A stretch of 64,000 bases of DNA from Pseudomonadota bacterium (GCA_023458595.1 JAEWYT010000215.1:62001-126000), one strand, 5' to 3'. Shown: positions 53,601 through 61,701, counted from the first letter of the stretch. Numbers and translations are program-made. The notes: generated by a model from the sequence alone, not told the origin.

Positions 53601-53719
53601 TGGGCGGACTGCTGGTGGCGACGATACTCACCCTCGTGTTCCTGCCGGCCCTCTATGTCGCCGTCGTCGGCGATCGTCCGGCCGAATCGGGCGAACGGAC
53701 GGGAGCCAGCGATGCCTGA
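50648..53719 (+). CDS. RND efflux transporter permease subunit (AcrB/HAE1-like)
   Basis: A 1023-residue RND pump of normal length with two six-helix repeats and two large periplasmic loops. Proton-relay residues are visible: D404 and D405 in ALALLVDDAMT and K923 in IGMIAKNAVILL. The start region DWAIRSRSLTIYLMIVAVIAGSMAF and the closing SALSTVLGLIPIAPTLFWGPMAF are typical. The acidic relay favours a proton-driven hydrophobic-drug or lipid exporter over a metal pump. It is encoded 236 nt before the Mrp operon. Confidence 0.92.
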   Translation: MIGPNLSDWAIRSRSLTIYLMIVAVIAGSMAFINLGRDEDPSFTIKTMLVTAVWPGANLDETQNLLTDRLERVLQETPGLDSLRSITRPGVVTIYVDLLGEYPPELVPDSWYEVRKKVGDIRHTLPQGVLGPFFNDDFGDVFGIIYAFVADGFSERELRDYVDDVRSALIRQVHDIAKIEFIGAQDEQVFIELLPDRVAAMGLDYGQIFAAVAAQNLVRPSGTINTGLENLALRVSGAFETEADILDVPLIANGRALRLGDVATVRRGFVDPPQPLLRVNGKRAVGLAISMREGGDILQLGDEISAAMREISADLPLGIEPILISNQPQVVERAIGDFTTSLWQAIAIILAVSFITLGVRPGAVVAVAIPVTLATVFLVMQTMGIDLHRVSLGALIIALALLVDDAMTTVDAMLRRLAMGETLPQAAKFAYKTLAAPMLTGTLITIAGFVPIGFAESQAGEYTISLFLVVAIALIASWFVAVLFTPIISSALLKPPAQAVAEEPGRFIRSYQALLEQAIRARWVTMALTVALFAAALLGLQQVNRQFFPPSDRNELIVDFQLPRSSSIFASEDAIRRIEEWLGKSDDVDFSSAYVGRNVVRFYLPLAIQPPSDHHSQIVVMAKDLDARLRLEKDLEAFLIETFPQAITRVSPLEMGPPIGWPLQWRLSGPDLDVLRDEAMKLAGVIAANPGAKRVHFDWIEPARQLRIEVNQDQARRLGLTSQALANILQTAVSGAPVTQLRDGIYLVNVVTRADARDRVSLDTLSTLQVPLPTGRTAALSSFATFSFEQEQPLIWRRDRMPTLTVLADVEADRLPETVVSDVAGDIDVFAAQLPSGYTIELGGTAETSAQSQESVFAVIPLMVIIMLTLLMVQLQDFRQVGMVLVLLPLGLIGVVGALLLFGRPLGFVAILGILALIGMIAKNAVILLTQISDERAGGASVREAVVRAASNRARPLLLTALSTVLGLIPIAPTLFWGPMAFAIMGGLLVATILTLVFLPALYVAVVGDRPAESGERTGASDA

Positions 53720-53955
53720 GCCGCGCCGGTCCGGCTGCGGTCCGATCCGGACGGGGCGGGTATCGTCGCGCCGCCCGTCGGACGGACCTGCCGCCCGAAC
53801 CGGCAGCCGACGTGCTCTTGCCTCCGGTCACGGCGCCGGGCCGCGTGCGGCAAAGGGAACTTGTGAAACGACAGCAAGCGCGCCGTCATCACGTGTGGCG
53901 ACCGGGCAGGGCGCAGCCCACACTGACGCAGCATTCGCACACGGGGGCGAACCGA

Positions 53956-54486
53956 GTGGCATCGACCGAACGGCGGCCTGAAGCGCCGGCGAGGACCGTC
54001 CAGGGCGTACTGACGCTCTGGATCCTGCTCGTTGGCGTGTGGGTCGTCGTCAATGCGTCCCTGGATCCGGTCAACGTAACTGCGGGCCTGGCGATCTGTT
54101 TCCTGATCGCCATCGCGTTTCCGCGATCGACCGAGCTGTGGTCGGATGTTCTCTGGACGCCGCGGGCGGTATATCACTTCGTCTCGTATCTGCTGGTCTT
54201 CGTTCGCGAAGTGATCCGGGCGAATTTCAATGTCCTGCGCTACGTCTATTCGCCGCGGATCGAAATAAGGCCCGGAATAGTCGAGGTCAAGACACGCCTG
54301 AAGTCGCGGATCGGCCGATTTGTGCTTGCGAACTCCATCGCCCTGACGCCGGGCTCCCTCGTGATGGCGATCGAGGACGATACGCTCTTCATCCATTGGC
54401 TCGACGTCGAGACGATGGACATCGAGGAGGCGACGCGCATCATCGTGCGTCCGTTCGAGCGACACCTGGAGGAGATCTTTGGCTGA
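53956..54486 (+). CDS. mrpE: Mrp/Mnh cation:proton antiporter subunit E
   Basis: A 176-residue MrpE/MnhE protein with hydrophobic segments near its N-terminus (LTLWILLVGVWVVVN and VTAGLAICFLIAIAF), then FVREVIRANFNVLRYV and the conserved LANSIALTPGSLVMAIEDDTLFIHWLDV (ends LANSIALTPGS, LFIHWLDV). The start is uncertain: GTG 53956 gives the family length, while the frame extends to 53812 with no good ribosome site. First gene of an operon whose products form a multi-subunit membrane complex. Confidence 0.88.
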   Translation: MASTERRPEAPARTVQGVLTLWILLVGVWVVVNASLDPVNVTAGLAICFLIAIAFPRSTELWSDVLWTPRAVYHFVSYLLVFVREVIRANFNVLRYVYSPRIEIRPGIVEVKTRLKSRIGRFVLANSIALTPGSLVMAIEDDTLFIHWLDVETMDIEEATRIIVRPFERHLEEIFG

Positions 54487-54739
54487 CCTGATCATGCAGA
54501 TTGCCGGGGTGCTGATCTTCTTCAGTATCGTCTTCGCGATCCTGAGGCTGATCATCGGCCCAACGATCATTGACCGCGTCGTGTCGGTCGACATGCTGAC
54601 AGTGCTGACGATTTCCATGATCGCGCTTTATGCCCATATCGCCGGCCGCGTGATCTATCTCGACGTCGCGCTCGTGTACGGGCTGCTCAGCTTTCTGGCG
54701 GTGCTCGCCACGGCACGCTTCCTGGAGAAAGGGCTGTAG
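54479..54739 (+). CDS. mrpF: Mrp/Mnh cation:proton antiporter subunit F
   Basis: An 86-residue, three-helix MrpF protein. RLIIGPTIIDRVVSVDMLTV contains the highly conserved GPTxxDRVVxxD motif of this subunit. A TTG at 54479 is chosen because GGAGGAG lies 4 nt upstream; the next in-frame ATG is 15 nt further. It overlaps the mrpE stop by 8 nt. Confidence 0.9.
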   Translation: MADLIMQIAGVLIFFSIVFAILRLIIGPTIIDRVVSVDMLTVLTISMIALYAHIAGRVIYLDVALVYGLLSFLAVLATARFLEKGL

Positions 54740-54744
54740 AGAAT

Positions 54745-54996
54745 ATGCTGGAGCTTCTGATCGTCCTCGTGTGCGCCGGGATTCTCGCCAGTGGCCTCCT
54801 CGCGGTCCTGCTGAAGAATCTCATGGCGGCGGTCGTCAGCGCCGGCCTGGCCGGCCTGTTCTCGGCCGTCGTCTATCTCCTGCTTGCGGCCCCCGACGTC
54901 GCCATGACCGAAGCGTCCATCGGCTCCGGCCTGTTGACGTTCATATTCCTCTACACCATTCGCAAGACCGACAACGGCGGGGAGGGAAGGAGGTAG
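54745..54996 (+). CDS. DUF4040/MbhD-type antiporter subunit
   Basis: An 83-residue protein with three hydrophobic helices. LLKNLMAAVVSAGLAGLFSAVVYLLLAAPDVAMTEASIGSGLLT contains the APDVAMTEA motif found in the C-terminal part of MrpA and in stand-alone MbhD subunits (key parts LKNLMAAVV and APDVAMTEASIG). Here it is an independent gene, so the MrpA-like functions are split differently from standard Mrp. It starts 5 nt after mrpF. Confidence 0.87.
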   Translation: MLELLIVLVCAGILASGLLAVLLKNLMAAVVSAGLAGLFSAVVYLLLAAPDVAMTEASIGSGLLTFIFLYTIRKTDNGGEGRR

Positions 54997-54999
54997 GAC

Positions 55000-55344
55000 G
55001 TGGCTGAGCTCATCGGCAGCGTGTTCGTGCTGATCGGCGCGATGTTCCTGTTCTCGGCAGGACTGGGATTGTTGCGGATGCCCGACGCCTACACGCGCCT
55101 CCAGACCGGAACCAAGGCCTCCACCCTCGGCAATATCCTTGTCGTCACTGGGCTGGCGATCTACCACCCCGGCTGGACCTTCGGGCTGATCTTTGTCGCC
55201 CTCTTTGTGCTCCTCACTAACCCGGTGTCCTCCCATGCGCTCTCCCGCGCCGCCCATGCGGTTCGCGCGCCGATGGCGCCCGGCACCGTCCGCGATGCCC
55301 TCCGCGACCGGGAGGCAAACGACGCGAAAGGGGGGTCGACATGA
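55000..55344 (+). CDS. mrpG: Mrp/Mnh cation:proton antiporter subunit G
   Basis: A 114-residue MrpG protein with three hydrophobic segments. FLFSAGLGLLRMPDAYTRLQ and TGTKASTLG give the conserved RMPDxYTRLHxxTKxxTLG motif. The GTG at 55000 follows GGAAGGAGG. In the usual order G follows F directly; here the MbhD-like gene lies between them. It overlaps the next gene by 4 nt. Confidence 0.9.
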   Translation: MAELIGSVFVLIGAMFLFSAGLGLLRMPDAYTRLQTGTKASTLGNILVVTGLAIYHPGWTFGLIFVALFVLLTNPVSSHALSRAAHAVRAPMAPGTVRDALRDREANDAKGGST

Positions 55345-56033
55345 TCAGGCGCGGGGCGATCCTGATCGCGATTGCATGCTTCGGCGCAATTTTCGCCGGC
55401 ATGGTCGCCGACTTCACGGCGCCGGAAGGCCTGCGCTCGCTCGCGGCCTACTACGTCAGGAACGTGCCGGCCGAGCTGGGCGCTCCGAACGTGGTGACGG
55501 GCATCCTGATCACCTATCGCGGGCTCGACACGATAGGAGAGGTCGCGGTCCTTTTCGTGGTTGCCGCCAGCGTCGGCCTGATCCTGGGCAAACGCGCCCG
55601 ATCGGAACCGGACGGGGAGGCAGCGAGCGTCAGGCCGGTCAGCGAACTCGTGGAGACGGGCGCCAACGTCCTGCTGCCGATCATCCTCGTGTTCGGCGCC
55701 TATCTCATAGCGAACGGCCACCTGTCGCCGGGCGGCGGGTTCCAGGGCGGGGCGATCGTCGCTTCGGCCGTCATGCTGCTGTTGCTCGCGCGCCGCGACT
55801 CCAGCCTCGATCACGGAACGCTCAGCGTCACCGAGTCGCTGGCCGGGGTGCTGTACGTCTCGGTCGGAATTCTGGGGGTCGTCTTCGCGGGCGGGTTCCT
55901 CGACAGCCGCATCCTGCCGATCGGGGACCTCGGCGCCTTCGTGAGCGCCGGGGCGATTCCCCTCGTAACGGTGCTGCTCGGCCTCAAGGTCAGCGCCGAA
56001 CTCAGCGTCATCATCGACCGGTTTCGCGAATAG
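55341..56033 (+). CDS. mrpB: MbhE-MnhB fused antiporter subunit
   Basis: A 230-residue membrane protein that joins two parts. Residues about 1-85 resemble MbhE (the ITYRGLDTIGEVAVLFVVAASV motif seen at the MrpA C-terminus), and residues about 95-230 are MnhB (LLPIILVFGAYLIANGHLSPGGGFQGGAIVASA). Subunits of this type form the membrane core that links to the antiporter-like subunits. The ATG overlaps mrpG. Confidence 0.88.
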   Translation: MIRRGAILIAIACFGAIFAGMVADFTAPEGLRSLAAYYVRNVPAELGAPNVVTGILITYRGLDTIGEVAVLFVVAASVGLILGKRARSEPDGEAASVRPVSELVETGANVLLPIILVFGAYLIANGHLSPGGGFQGGAIVASAVMLLLLARRDSSLDHGTLSVTESLAGVLYVSVGILGVVFAGGFLDSRILPIGDLGAFVSAGAIPLVTVLLGLKVSAELSVIIDRFRE

Positions 56034-56057
56034 CGCCCGGCGCGCTCGGAGGTACGG

Positions 56058-56420
56058 GTGTCGTTCTCGAACGTCATTTTGGCCACAGGCTTCGCGCTTG
56101 TTCTGATCGGCTTCTGGGGCATGCTCGCGCACCGGAACATCCTCCGCATCATCATCGGGTTCTCCCTGATCGATACGGGGATCCGGATCGTCATCGTGTC
56201 GACCGGCTATATCCTCGGCGGAACGGCACCGATCCTCGATGAGGCGCTGGCCCCTGCGGACGCGATTTCGCGCGCCGTCGATCCGCTTCCCTCCGCGCTC
56301 GTCGTCACGGCCATCGTGATCGGCTTCGCGGTAACCGCGATAATGCTGTCCTTCGCGATCCTCCTGTACTCGTCGAAGAAGACCCTTTCGATCGACGCGT
56401 TCACGGAATCGAAATGGTAG
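56058..56420 (+). CDS. mrpC: Mrp/Mnh antiporter subunit C (NuoK-like)
   Basis: A 120-residue three-helix protein homologous to NuoK of complex I. GFWGMLAHRNILRIIIGFSLIDTG matches the conserved NuoK/MrpC stretch, with further helices ending in VVTAIVIGFAVTAIMLSFAILLY. The start is GTG 56058 with CGGAGG upstream. It overlaps the following large gene by 7 nt. Confidence 0.88.
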   Translation: MSFSNVILATGFALVLIGFWGMLAHRNILRIIIGFSLIDTGIRIVIVSTGYILGGTAPILDEALAPADAISRAVDPLPSALVVTAIVIGFAVTAIMLSFAILLYSSKKTLSIDAFTESKW

Positions 56421-59400
56421 GCGGCTTGTTCCATCCGCTGAACATCTTCATCCTCGGGCTCGGGGGCGGATTTCTCATCCCCCTGCTCTACCGCTTCGGC
56501 AAGACGTGGCCGGCCGTCGCCTTCGTTTCGGCGCTGGCGGCGATGGCGGCCATATCCGCGACCTCGCTCGCGGCACTCCTGCAGGGCGCGCCGGCGATCG
56601 AGGTGCTGACGGCCGGCAGCCTGCCGCCGGTCTCGATCAACTTCAGGTTCGGTCTCTGGGAAGGCGTCTTCACGCTGTGCGTCAACCTGGTGGCGCTGCT
56701 CAGCGCCTGGCATCTCTGGGAGCGGCTGCGCGACAGCTACGCCGCGATGCTGATCGTCCTGATCCTGGTCGTCGGCATCAACGGCATGGTGATGACCCGC
56801 GACCTGTTCAATCTCTTCGTCTTCCTCGAGATAACATCGATCGCCACCTACGGCCTCTTCAGCCTGAAACGCACTCCGGAGGCTCTCTCGGCGAGCTTCA
56901 AGTACATCATGGCGACGGTGCTGGCGTCCGCGTTTCTTCTGCTGGGCGCCGCGCTCCTCTACTTCGTCACCGGCACCCTGAACATCGACGACATGATCGT
57001 GCAGCGCGCGCTCATCGTCGGCCCGATAGGAGGGGCGGGGCTGGTCCTGGTCCTGGCCTGCCTGCTCCTGGAACTGAAGCCGTTCCCGGCGAACGGGTGG
57101 GGCCTCGACGTCTACGAAACCGCGCCGAGCGGCGTGGCCGCGCTGGTCTCGGTCGCCGTGTCGGCGGGCGTGTTCTTCGCGCTCTTCAAGACGCTGCCGA
57201 TGTTCGAGGACCAGCTGGACCTGATCGCCCTGTCCGGCGGGCTGACGTTCCTGTTCTCGAACCTCATCGGCCTCAGGCAGACGAAGGTCCGGCGCCTCCT
57301 CGGCTATTCCTCGGTCGGCCAGATGGGCCTGCTGGTACTGGCGCTCGCCGTCCTGCAGGACATCGGCGCGCAGTCCGCTCTTCCGATCGTGATCGGCGGG
57401 CTGTTCGTCAATCATTTCTTCGCCAAGGCCGGGCTGTTCTGGCTCGCCGGCATCGTCGACCGGGAGCACATCGACGGCTGGGCGGGCCTTCGCCGTCGCC
57501 CCGACCTGCTGCTGGTGCTCGCCCTCCTGCTCGCCGCCATCTCCGGTTTCCCGCCGTTTCCCGGCTTCTGGGGGAAATGGGAATTCGTGATGCGTCTGGC
57601 CGGGGACGGGCGCCACGTCTGGATCGTCGTGGTGCTGGCCGGCTCCCTGCTGGAAGCGGCCTACATGTTCAACTGGTTCGGGCGCGCCTTGCGACCCGGG
57701 TCGGACTCCGGGCCGGCGGCCGTGCCGGCCGTGAAGCTCGTGCCGGTCCATGCGAGCGTGGCGCTGTCGATCGTCGCCGGGCTCGTCGTCGCGCACCTCG
57801 CCGGCGCCCTTTCGGCCTGGCTGCTCGCGCCGCTGGGCGCGGGCATCCTGCTCTATCTCGTCGACGGACGTTTGCCGGGCCGCGTCAAGTGCGCCCTCGC
57901 GCTCGTTCTGGTGCTCGTCGGGGGGGTGTGGCTGACGCGCGATCTCGACGGCCTGAACCATCTGTTCTCGGTGCTTCTGGTGGCAGGGAGCCTGGTGATT
58001 GCCTCCGCCGGTCTCTATCGCGCCGATCCGCGGCCGGGCTACCACGCGCTCCTTGCCGCGATGCTGCTTTCGATTCCCGCCCTGTTCCGGTCTTCGACCA
58101 GCCTGGAGTTCTTCTACAGCTGGGAGATCGTCACGCTGACTTCCTACTTTCTCATCGCATACGGACGCGACTCCGGGCCGCATCTCCTCCGGTATCTCCT
58201 GTTCTCTCTCGTCTCGGCGTTCTTCGTGCTTTCCGGCTTCGCTTTCGCCAACGCCGCGAACGGAACGTCGTCGCTGGCGAGCCTGGCGACGTCCGGCCCT
58301 CCGGCCGGCACGGCGTTCGTTCTTCTGGGGATAGGCTTCCTAATCAAGGCGGCCGCATTCGGCGTGCATGTCTGGCTGCCCGGAGCCTATTCCGAGGCCG
58401 ACGACGATTTCTCCGCCCTGCTTTCGGCGGTCGTGAGCAAGCTCGCGATGTTCGGGCTGCTGATCGGCACCTATCTGACGATCCGCTCTCCGCTCGATCT
58501 CGGCCTTTCCCACGCGCTGGCATGGATCGGCCTCATCACCACCACCGCCGGCGCGTTCATGGCCCTCGGCGAGAACGACCTGAAGCGCATGCTCGCCTAT
58601 TCGAGCATGAGCCAGATCGGCTATATCGTCACCGCCATCGCCCTGATGAGCCATCTCGGCTGGGTTACCGCGCTCTATCTCGTGGCCAACCACCTCCTGG
58701 TGAAGGGCATCCTGTTTCTCGCCGCCGCAGGCGTGATCCTGCGGACCGGCACGAGGCGGCTGGACGGGGCGGGCGGTCTTTTCCGAAGCATGCCCCTGAC
58801 GTTCGCCGCGGTCGTCTTCGCCGTCGTCGCGATGTCCGGACTGCCGCCGCTCATGGGCTTCGGCGGCAAATGGCTGCTGGTCAGCGCCATGACCGACAAG
58901 GGCTGGTACTGGCTCGTCGCGCTCAGTCTCCTGGCGACGTTCTTCGGCTTCTTCTACATGGCGCGTCTGGTCCATGCCGTCTTCCTGGGCGCGCGCAGGC
59001 CGGAACACGGCTCCGTCCGCGAGGCTCCTCCCGCCCTTCTCGTCCCCCAGTTCGTCCTGGTCGCGGCAATCGTCGTGCTGTCGTTCTTTCCCAAGCTGCT
59101 GATGGAGCCCGTCTCCGCGGCCATCGATCCCTACTTCGCCTCGACGCTCGTCTGGGAAGGAATGTCGCTCGAGACGATCTACGGCTACTGGAATCCGGTT
59201 CCGATCATGTCGGTCGCCACTGCCGTGGCGCTGGCGATGTTCCTGGGACTGTGGATCGCCTACCGCCGGGGGTGGTCGGGTGCGGGTGCCCGGAGAGGTG
59301 CCGGATCCGGCGGGTTCGACGCGTTCCACGCGCGGCTCGCCCGCGACTTCGCTCCTCCTGTCGCGACCCGGTTCTGGGACGGGGTGAGCAGTGCCGCGTC

Positions 59401-59518
59401 GTCCGCGGCGCAAGGGGCGCGAAAGCTGTACACGGGCGACGGACAGACATACGCCTTGTACATCCTGTACTACTTCATCGGCCTCTACCTGCTGGACAGG
59501 ATCGGCAACGCCCTTTGA
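56414..59518 (+). CDS. Tandem fusion of two NuoL/M/N-type antiporter modules (MrpA/MrpD-like)
   Basis: A 1034-residue, very hydrophobic protein containing two successive proton-conducting antiporter-like modules. Module 1 (about residues 90-420) has E139 (FVFLEITS), K222 (LELKPFP), GYSSVGQMG and K338 (NHFFAKAGLF). Module 2 (about 550-870) has E571 (FYSWEIVT), K645 (FLIKAAAFGVHVWLP), AYSSMSQIG and K764 (NHLLVKGILF). These are the conserved buried charges of NuoL/M/N and MrpA/D. No separate MrpA or MrpD gene is in the operon, so this protein probably replaces both. The last 100 residues are partly soluble with a final membrane helix. Confidence 0.88.
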   Translation: MVGGLFHPLNIFILGLGGGFLIPLLYRFGKTWPAVAFVSALAAMAAISATSLAALLQGAPAIEVLTAGSLPPVSINFRFGLWEGVFTLCVNLVALLSAWHLWERLRDSYAAMLIVLILVVGINGMVMTRDLFNLFVFLEITSIATYGLFSLKRTPEALSASFKYIMATVLASAFLLLGAALLYFVTGTLNIDDMIVQRALIVGPIGGAGLVLVLACLLLELKPFPANGWGLDVYETAPSGVAALVSVAVSAGVFFALFKTLPMFEDQLDLIALSGGLTFLFSNLIGLRQTKVRRLLGYSSVGQMGLLVLALAVLQDIGAQSALPIVIGGLFVNHFFAKAGLFWLAGIVDREHIDGWAGLRRRPDLLLVLALLLAAISGFPPFPGFWGKWEFVMRLAGDGRHVWIVVVLAGSLLEAAYMFNWFGRALRPGSDSGPAAVPAVKLVPVHASVALSIVAGLVVAHLAGALSAWLLAPLGAGILLYLVDGRLPGRVKCALALVLVLVGGVWLTRDLDGLNHLFSVLLVAGSLVIASAGLYRADPRPGYHALLAAMLLSIPALFRSSTSLEFFYSWEIVTLTSYFLIAYGRDSGPHLLRYLLFSLVSAFFVLSGFAFANAANGTSSLASLATSGPPAGTAFVLLGIGFLIKAAAFGVHVWLPGAYSEADDDFSALLSAVVSKLAMFGLLIGTYLTIRSPLDLGLSHALAWIGLITTTAGAFMALGENDLKRMLAYSSMSQIGYIVTAIALMSHLGWVTALYLVANHLLVKGILFLAAAGVILRTGTRRLDGAGGLFRSMPLTFAAVVFAVVAMSGLPPLMGFGGKWLLVSAMTDKGWYWLVALSLLATFFGFFYMARLVHAVFLGARRPEHGSVREAPPALLVPQFVLVAAIVVLSFFPKLLMEPVSAAIDPYFASTLVWEGMSLETIYGYWNPVPIMSVATAVALAMFLGLWIAYRRGWSGAGARRGAGSGGFDAFHARLARDFAPPVATRFWDGVSSAASSAAQGARKLYTGDGQTYALYILYYFIGLYLLDRIGNAL

Positions 59519-59618
59519 CCCGGCGACGGACGCGAAGGGGCCATCGGCTTTCCGGCCGGTCGTCGCCATGCGGACGTCGGATGTTGGATGCCGGACGGCG
59601 GATGTCGGACGGCGGGCG

Positions 59619-60788
59619 CTATCGCGCCAACGGCGTCAGCACCACCATCGTCATATCCTGCAGCATGCTTATCGACGTATCGAACAGGCCCGGCTGCTCC
59701 GCTTCGTCCTTGAACATCTCGATGCCGAACTCGCCCATGCCGTTGATCATGGCGATCATCGAAGGCGAGGTGGCCGGCGTGAAATGGCCGAGCCGATCGG
59801 CATTGTCCTTGACGTCGGTGACGTCGATTATCGTGACGGGCAGGTCCCCGATCGCCGAGCCGTCTCTTATCGATCCGAGCCTGTCGCGCTGGCCGCGCAG
59901 CAGCGACGACAGACGCAGGGCCCGGTCTCGACTGGAAACGAAAACGTAGACCGCCGGCCCCTTGCCTTCGAACGATCGATACTGCGAGCGAAACAGATCG
60001 ACATCTATGTCCGGCGCCACCAGCACCACATTGTCGAGCTTCCGGAAAAAGGCCGGCGAGCCGCGAATGGCCATCTGCCGGACGGTCTCCATGACGACCT
60101 GCGCGCCCATCGAGTGGCCGACGAGGGTGATGCGCGACACGTTGGACATCGTGAGCTCGTCCAGCAGGCGTTCCAGCCCGTCCCTCGCAAACAGCGCGCT
60201 TTCGCGGTCGAATGCGTAAGCCGTGACGTTGCCCGCCGACGGCCACGAGTACTGGATGGACAGCCCGGGCCAGCCGAAGTCGTGCATCATCTGCGCCTGC
60301 CGGTACAGGCCCTCGGCGAAATTCGTGTTGAAGCCGTGCACGAACACGACGGCCTCGCGGCTTCGCGAAGAACTCGTGTCGATCGCGGCGTTCACCGCGT
60401 GCCTGAAGCCCGCAGCGCCATCGAACAGGTCCTTGGAAACGACGACGAATTGCGTCTTGGGGTTCGGTGCGCTTTCCTGCGGCATCGAGACCGTGCCCGG
60501 GCGCCGGTTGTCCGGAACGGAGATGTCGAACCTGCCGAAGCTCAGATCGGCAGACCGCGCCCGCCGATAGTCCTCCGCGGCCAGCCCCGGCGCGCGCGAC
60601 GAGCCCACGAATATCGTTTCGACCGTCCCGATCTCCTTCGCCGCGGGATCAATAACGATCGCCCCGCGCTTCGCACAGCCGGCCATCGGCGGAACAAGCA
60701 GGAACGCAACAACAGCGATACGCCACGCTTTCGTCAATGCGGTGAGACCCGCTTTCCGCCGGCGCGGCCGGCACCTCGGAGATTGCAT
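59619..60788 (-). CDS. Alpha/beta hydrolase lipoprotein (DUF900 family)
   Basis: A serine-hydrolase-fold protein of up to 389 residues. A basic N-terminus, a hydrophobic stretch (RIAVVAFLLVPPMAGC) and the lipobox MAGC show a lipoprotein. FVGSSRAP, AVVFVHGFNTNFAEGLYR and the nucleophile elbow LVGHSMGAQVVME identify the DUF900 alpha/beta hydrolases. The start may be ATG 60788 or TTG 60737; neither has a strong ribosome site. Substrate unknown. It is convergent with the Mrp operon, with the stops 100 nt apart. Confidence 0.85.
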   Translation of the reverse strand: MQSPRCRPRRRKAGLTALTKAWRIAVVAFLLVPPMAGCAKRGAIVIDPAAKEIGTVETIFVGSSRAPGLAAEDYRRARSADLSFGRFDISVPDNRRPGTVSMPQESAPNPKTQFVVVSKDLFDGAAGFRHAVNAAIDTSSSRSREAVVFVHGFNTNFAEGLYRQAQMMHDFGWPGLSIQYSWPSAGNVTAYAFDRESALFARDGLERLLDELTMSNVSRITLVGHSMGAQVVMETVRQMAIRGSPAFFRKLDNVVLVAPDIDVDLFRSQYRSFEGKGPAVYVFVSSRDRALRLSSLLRGQRDRLGSIRDGSAIGDLPVTIIDVTDVKDNADRLGHFTPATSPSMIAMINGMGEFGIEMFKDEAEQPGLFDTSISMLQDMTMVVLTPLAR

Positions 60789-60958
60789 GTGTGGGGACGG
60801 ACCACCGCCGCGCTCATTCGTTTCAGGTCGATGCCGTTTCATCGCACCCGGATTCCTTTGCATAAAATCTGGCCTTTTGCGAGCTGCCGCGCTATGCGTT
60901 TTTAGGCGGATGAGAAGTATCTGCGCGGTGGTCACAGACGGATGCCGGGGAGGGTCCA

Positions 60959-61207
60959 ATGCGATATCTGTTAGTAGCCTTCGGTCTTGTCGCCGGTCCG
61001 TTGCTGGCCGGCTGTCAGACCCAATCCGGAACGCTGTATCACGGTCCGTCGCGGAACAACGAAGTGGCGTGCCTTGCCGGCACCACCACAGGCGCGGTCG
61101 TCGGAGGACTGGTCGGAAGCACCATCGGCGGCGGCCGGGGCAACACCCTGGCGACTGCGGCTGGAATTGGTGCCGGCTCGATCGCCGGCAACCGGTTGTC
61201 GTGCTAG
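60959..61207 (+). CDS. Small glycine-zipper lipoprotein
   Basis: An 82-residue protein. Residues 1-19 form a lipoprotein signal ending in LLAGC. The mature part has a glycine-zipper helix pair (TTGAVVGGLVGSTIGGGRGNTLA, then GIGAGSIAGN), as in 17-kDa-antigen-like outer-membrane lipoproteins. The ATG follows GGGGAGGG. It is encoded 170 nt from the divergent hydrolase gene and 20 nt before the EF-hand gene. A structural or envelope-stress role is likely. Confidence 0.8.
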   Translation: MRYLLVAFGLVAGPLLAGCQTQSGTLYHGPSRNNEVACLAGTTTGAVVGGLVGSTIGGGRGNTLATAAGIGAGSIAGNRLSC

Positions 61208-61227
61208 CGGGGAAAGGCGTGTCGACA

Positions 61228-61581
61228 ATGAGCAAGCTCACATTCGGTATTTTCGCGGTCCTCCTGGCAACGGGCGGCGTGGCGATGGCGCAGAGCAATG
61301 TGCAGTTCACGCAACCGCAGGCGGATTTCCTCGACAAGAACGACGACGGCGCGGTCAGCTCGCAGGAATATTCCGGCTATCTGTCGGATGCCTTCAACTA
61401 TCTCGACGCGGACAAGAGCGGGTCGCTCAGCCGCACCGAGTTCGGCGAGCTGATTTCGGACGACCAGTTCTCGGCGATGGACAGCAACGGCAACGGCCGC
61501 GTCAGCCGGCAGGAGTTGCTTAACCAGGGCGCGAAGGATTTCGCGACCGCCGACAAGGACCATTCCGGGCAGCTTCAGTAG
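61228..61581 (+). CDS. Secreted EF-hand calcium-binding protein
   Basis: A 117-residue protein with a signal peptide (cleavage near AMAQ, residue 22) and EF-hand loops. Loop 1 is DKNDDGAVSSQEY, loop 2 DADKSGSLSRTEF, loop 3 DSNGNGRVSRQEL; a fourth, DKDHSGQL, is cut off by the C-terminus. Each of the first three has the expected D at positions 1 and E at 12. The ATG at 61228 is preferred over a GTG 9 nt upstream because GGGGAAAGG is then correctly spaced. It probably acts as a periplasmic calcium sensor or buffer, perhaps with the glycine-zipper protein. Confidence 0.85.
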   Translation: MSKLTFGIFAVLLATGGVAMAQSNVQFTQPQADFLDKNDDGAVSSQEYSGYLSDAFNYLDADKSGSLSRTEFGELISDDQFSAMDSNGNGRVSRQELLNQGAKDFATADKDHSGQLQ

Positions 61582-61605
61582 GCCGCCCGGCCGGGAGCTC
61601 GAGCA

Positions 61606-61641
61606 TTCCTTCGGCCCGGGCTCCGGTCCGGCCCGAAGGAA
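61606..61641. terminator. Hairpin between convergent genes
   Basis: TTCCTTCGG (61606-61614) pairs with CCGAAGGAA (61633-61641), extended by four or five more G-C pairs after one mismatch. It lies between the EF-hand gene and the convergent ABC membrane-domain gene, as expected of a bidirectional terminator, although T-tracts are poor on both sides. Confidence 0.45.
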
Positions 61642-61701
61642 GCGTCGTCGGGCCGTACGCGCGGCCCGACGGCAAAGCGGAGCACGCGGCGGCGCCGGCG
61701 C

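Noticed and set aside
54479..56420. Possibility that these genes encode a membrane-bound hydrogenase or complex I part
   Set aside because: The E, F and G subunits are specific to Mrp-type modules, and no hydrogenase or NADH dehydrogenase peripheral subunit is present in the window.
56207..58183. Minus-strand open frame of 658 codons across the Mrp operon
   Set aside because: Low-complexity Glu/Arg/Gln sequence antisense to conserved antiporter genes.
59573..59612. Imperfect tandem CGGATGT/CGGACG repeats downstream of the antiporter gene
   Set aside because: Only a few short, diverged units; consistent with simple high-GC sequence between convergent genes and not a defined repeat family.
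56506..59949. Plus-strand open frame of 1147 codons, longer than the real antiporter gene
   Set aside because: It is the +1 shadow of the fused antiporter gene, Arg-rich and without membrane segments, whereas the 56414 frame carries all the antiporter motifs.
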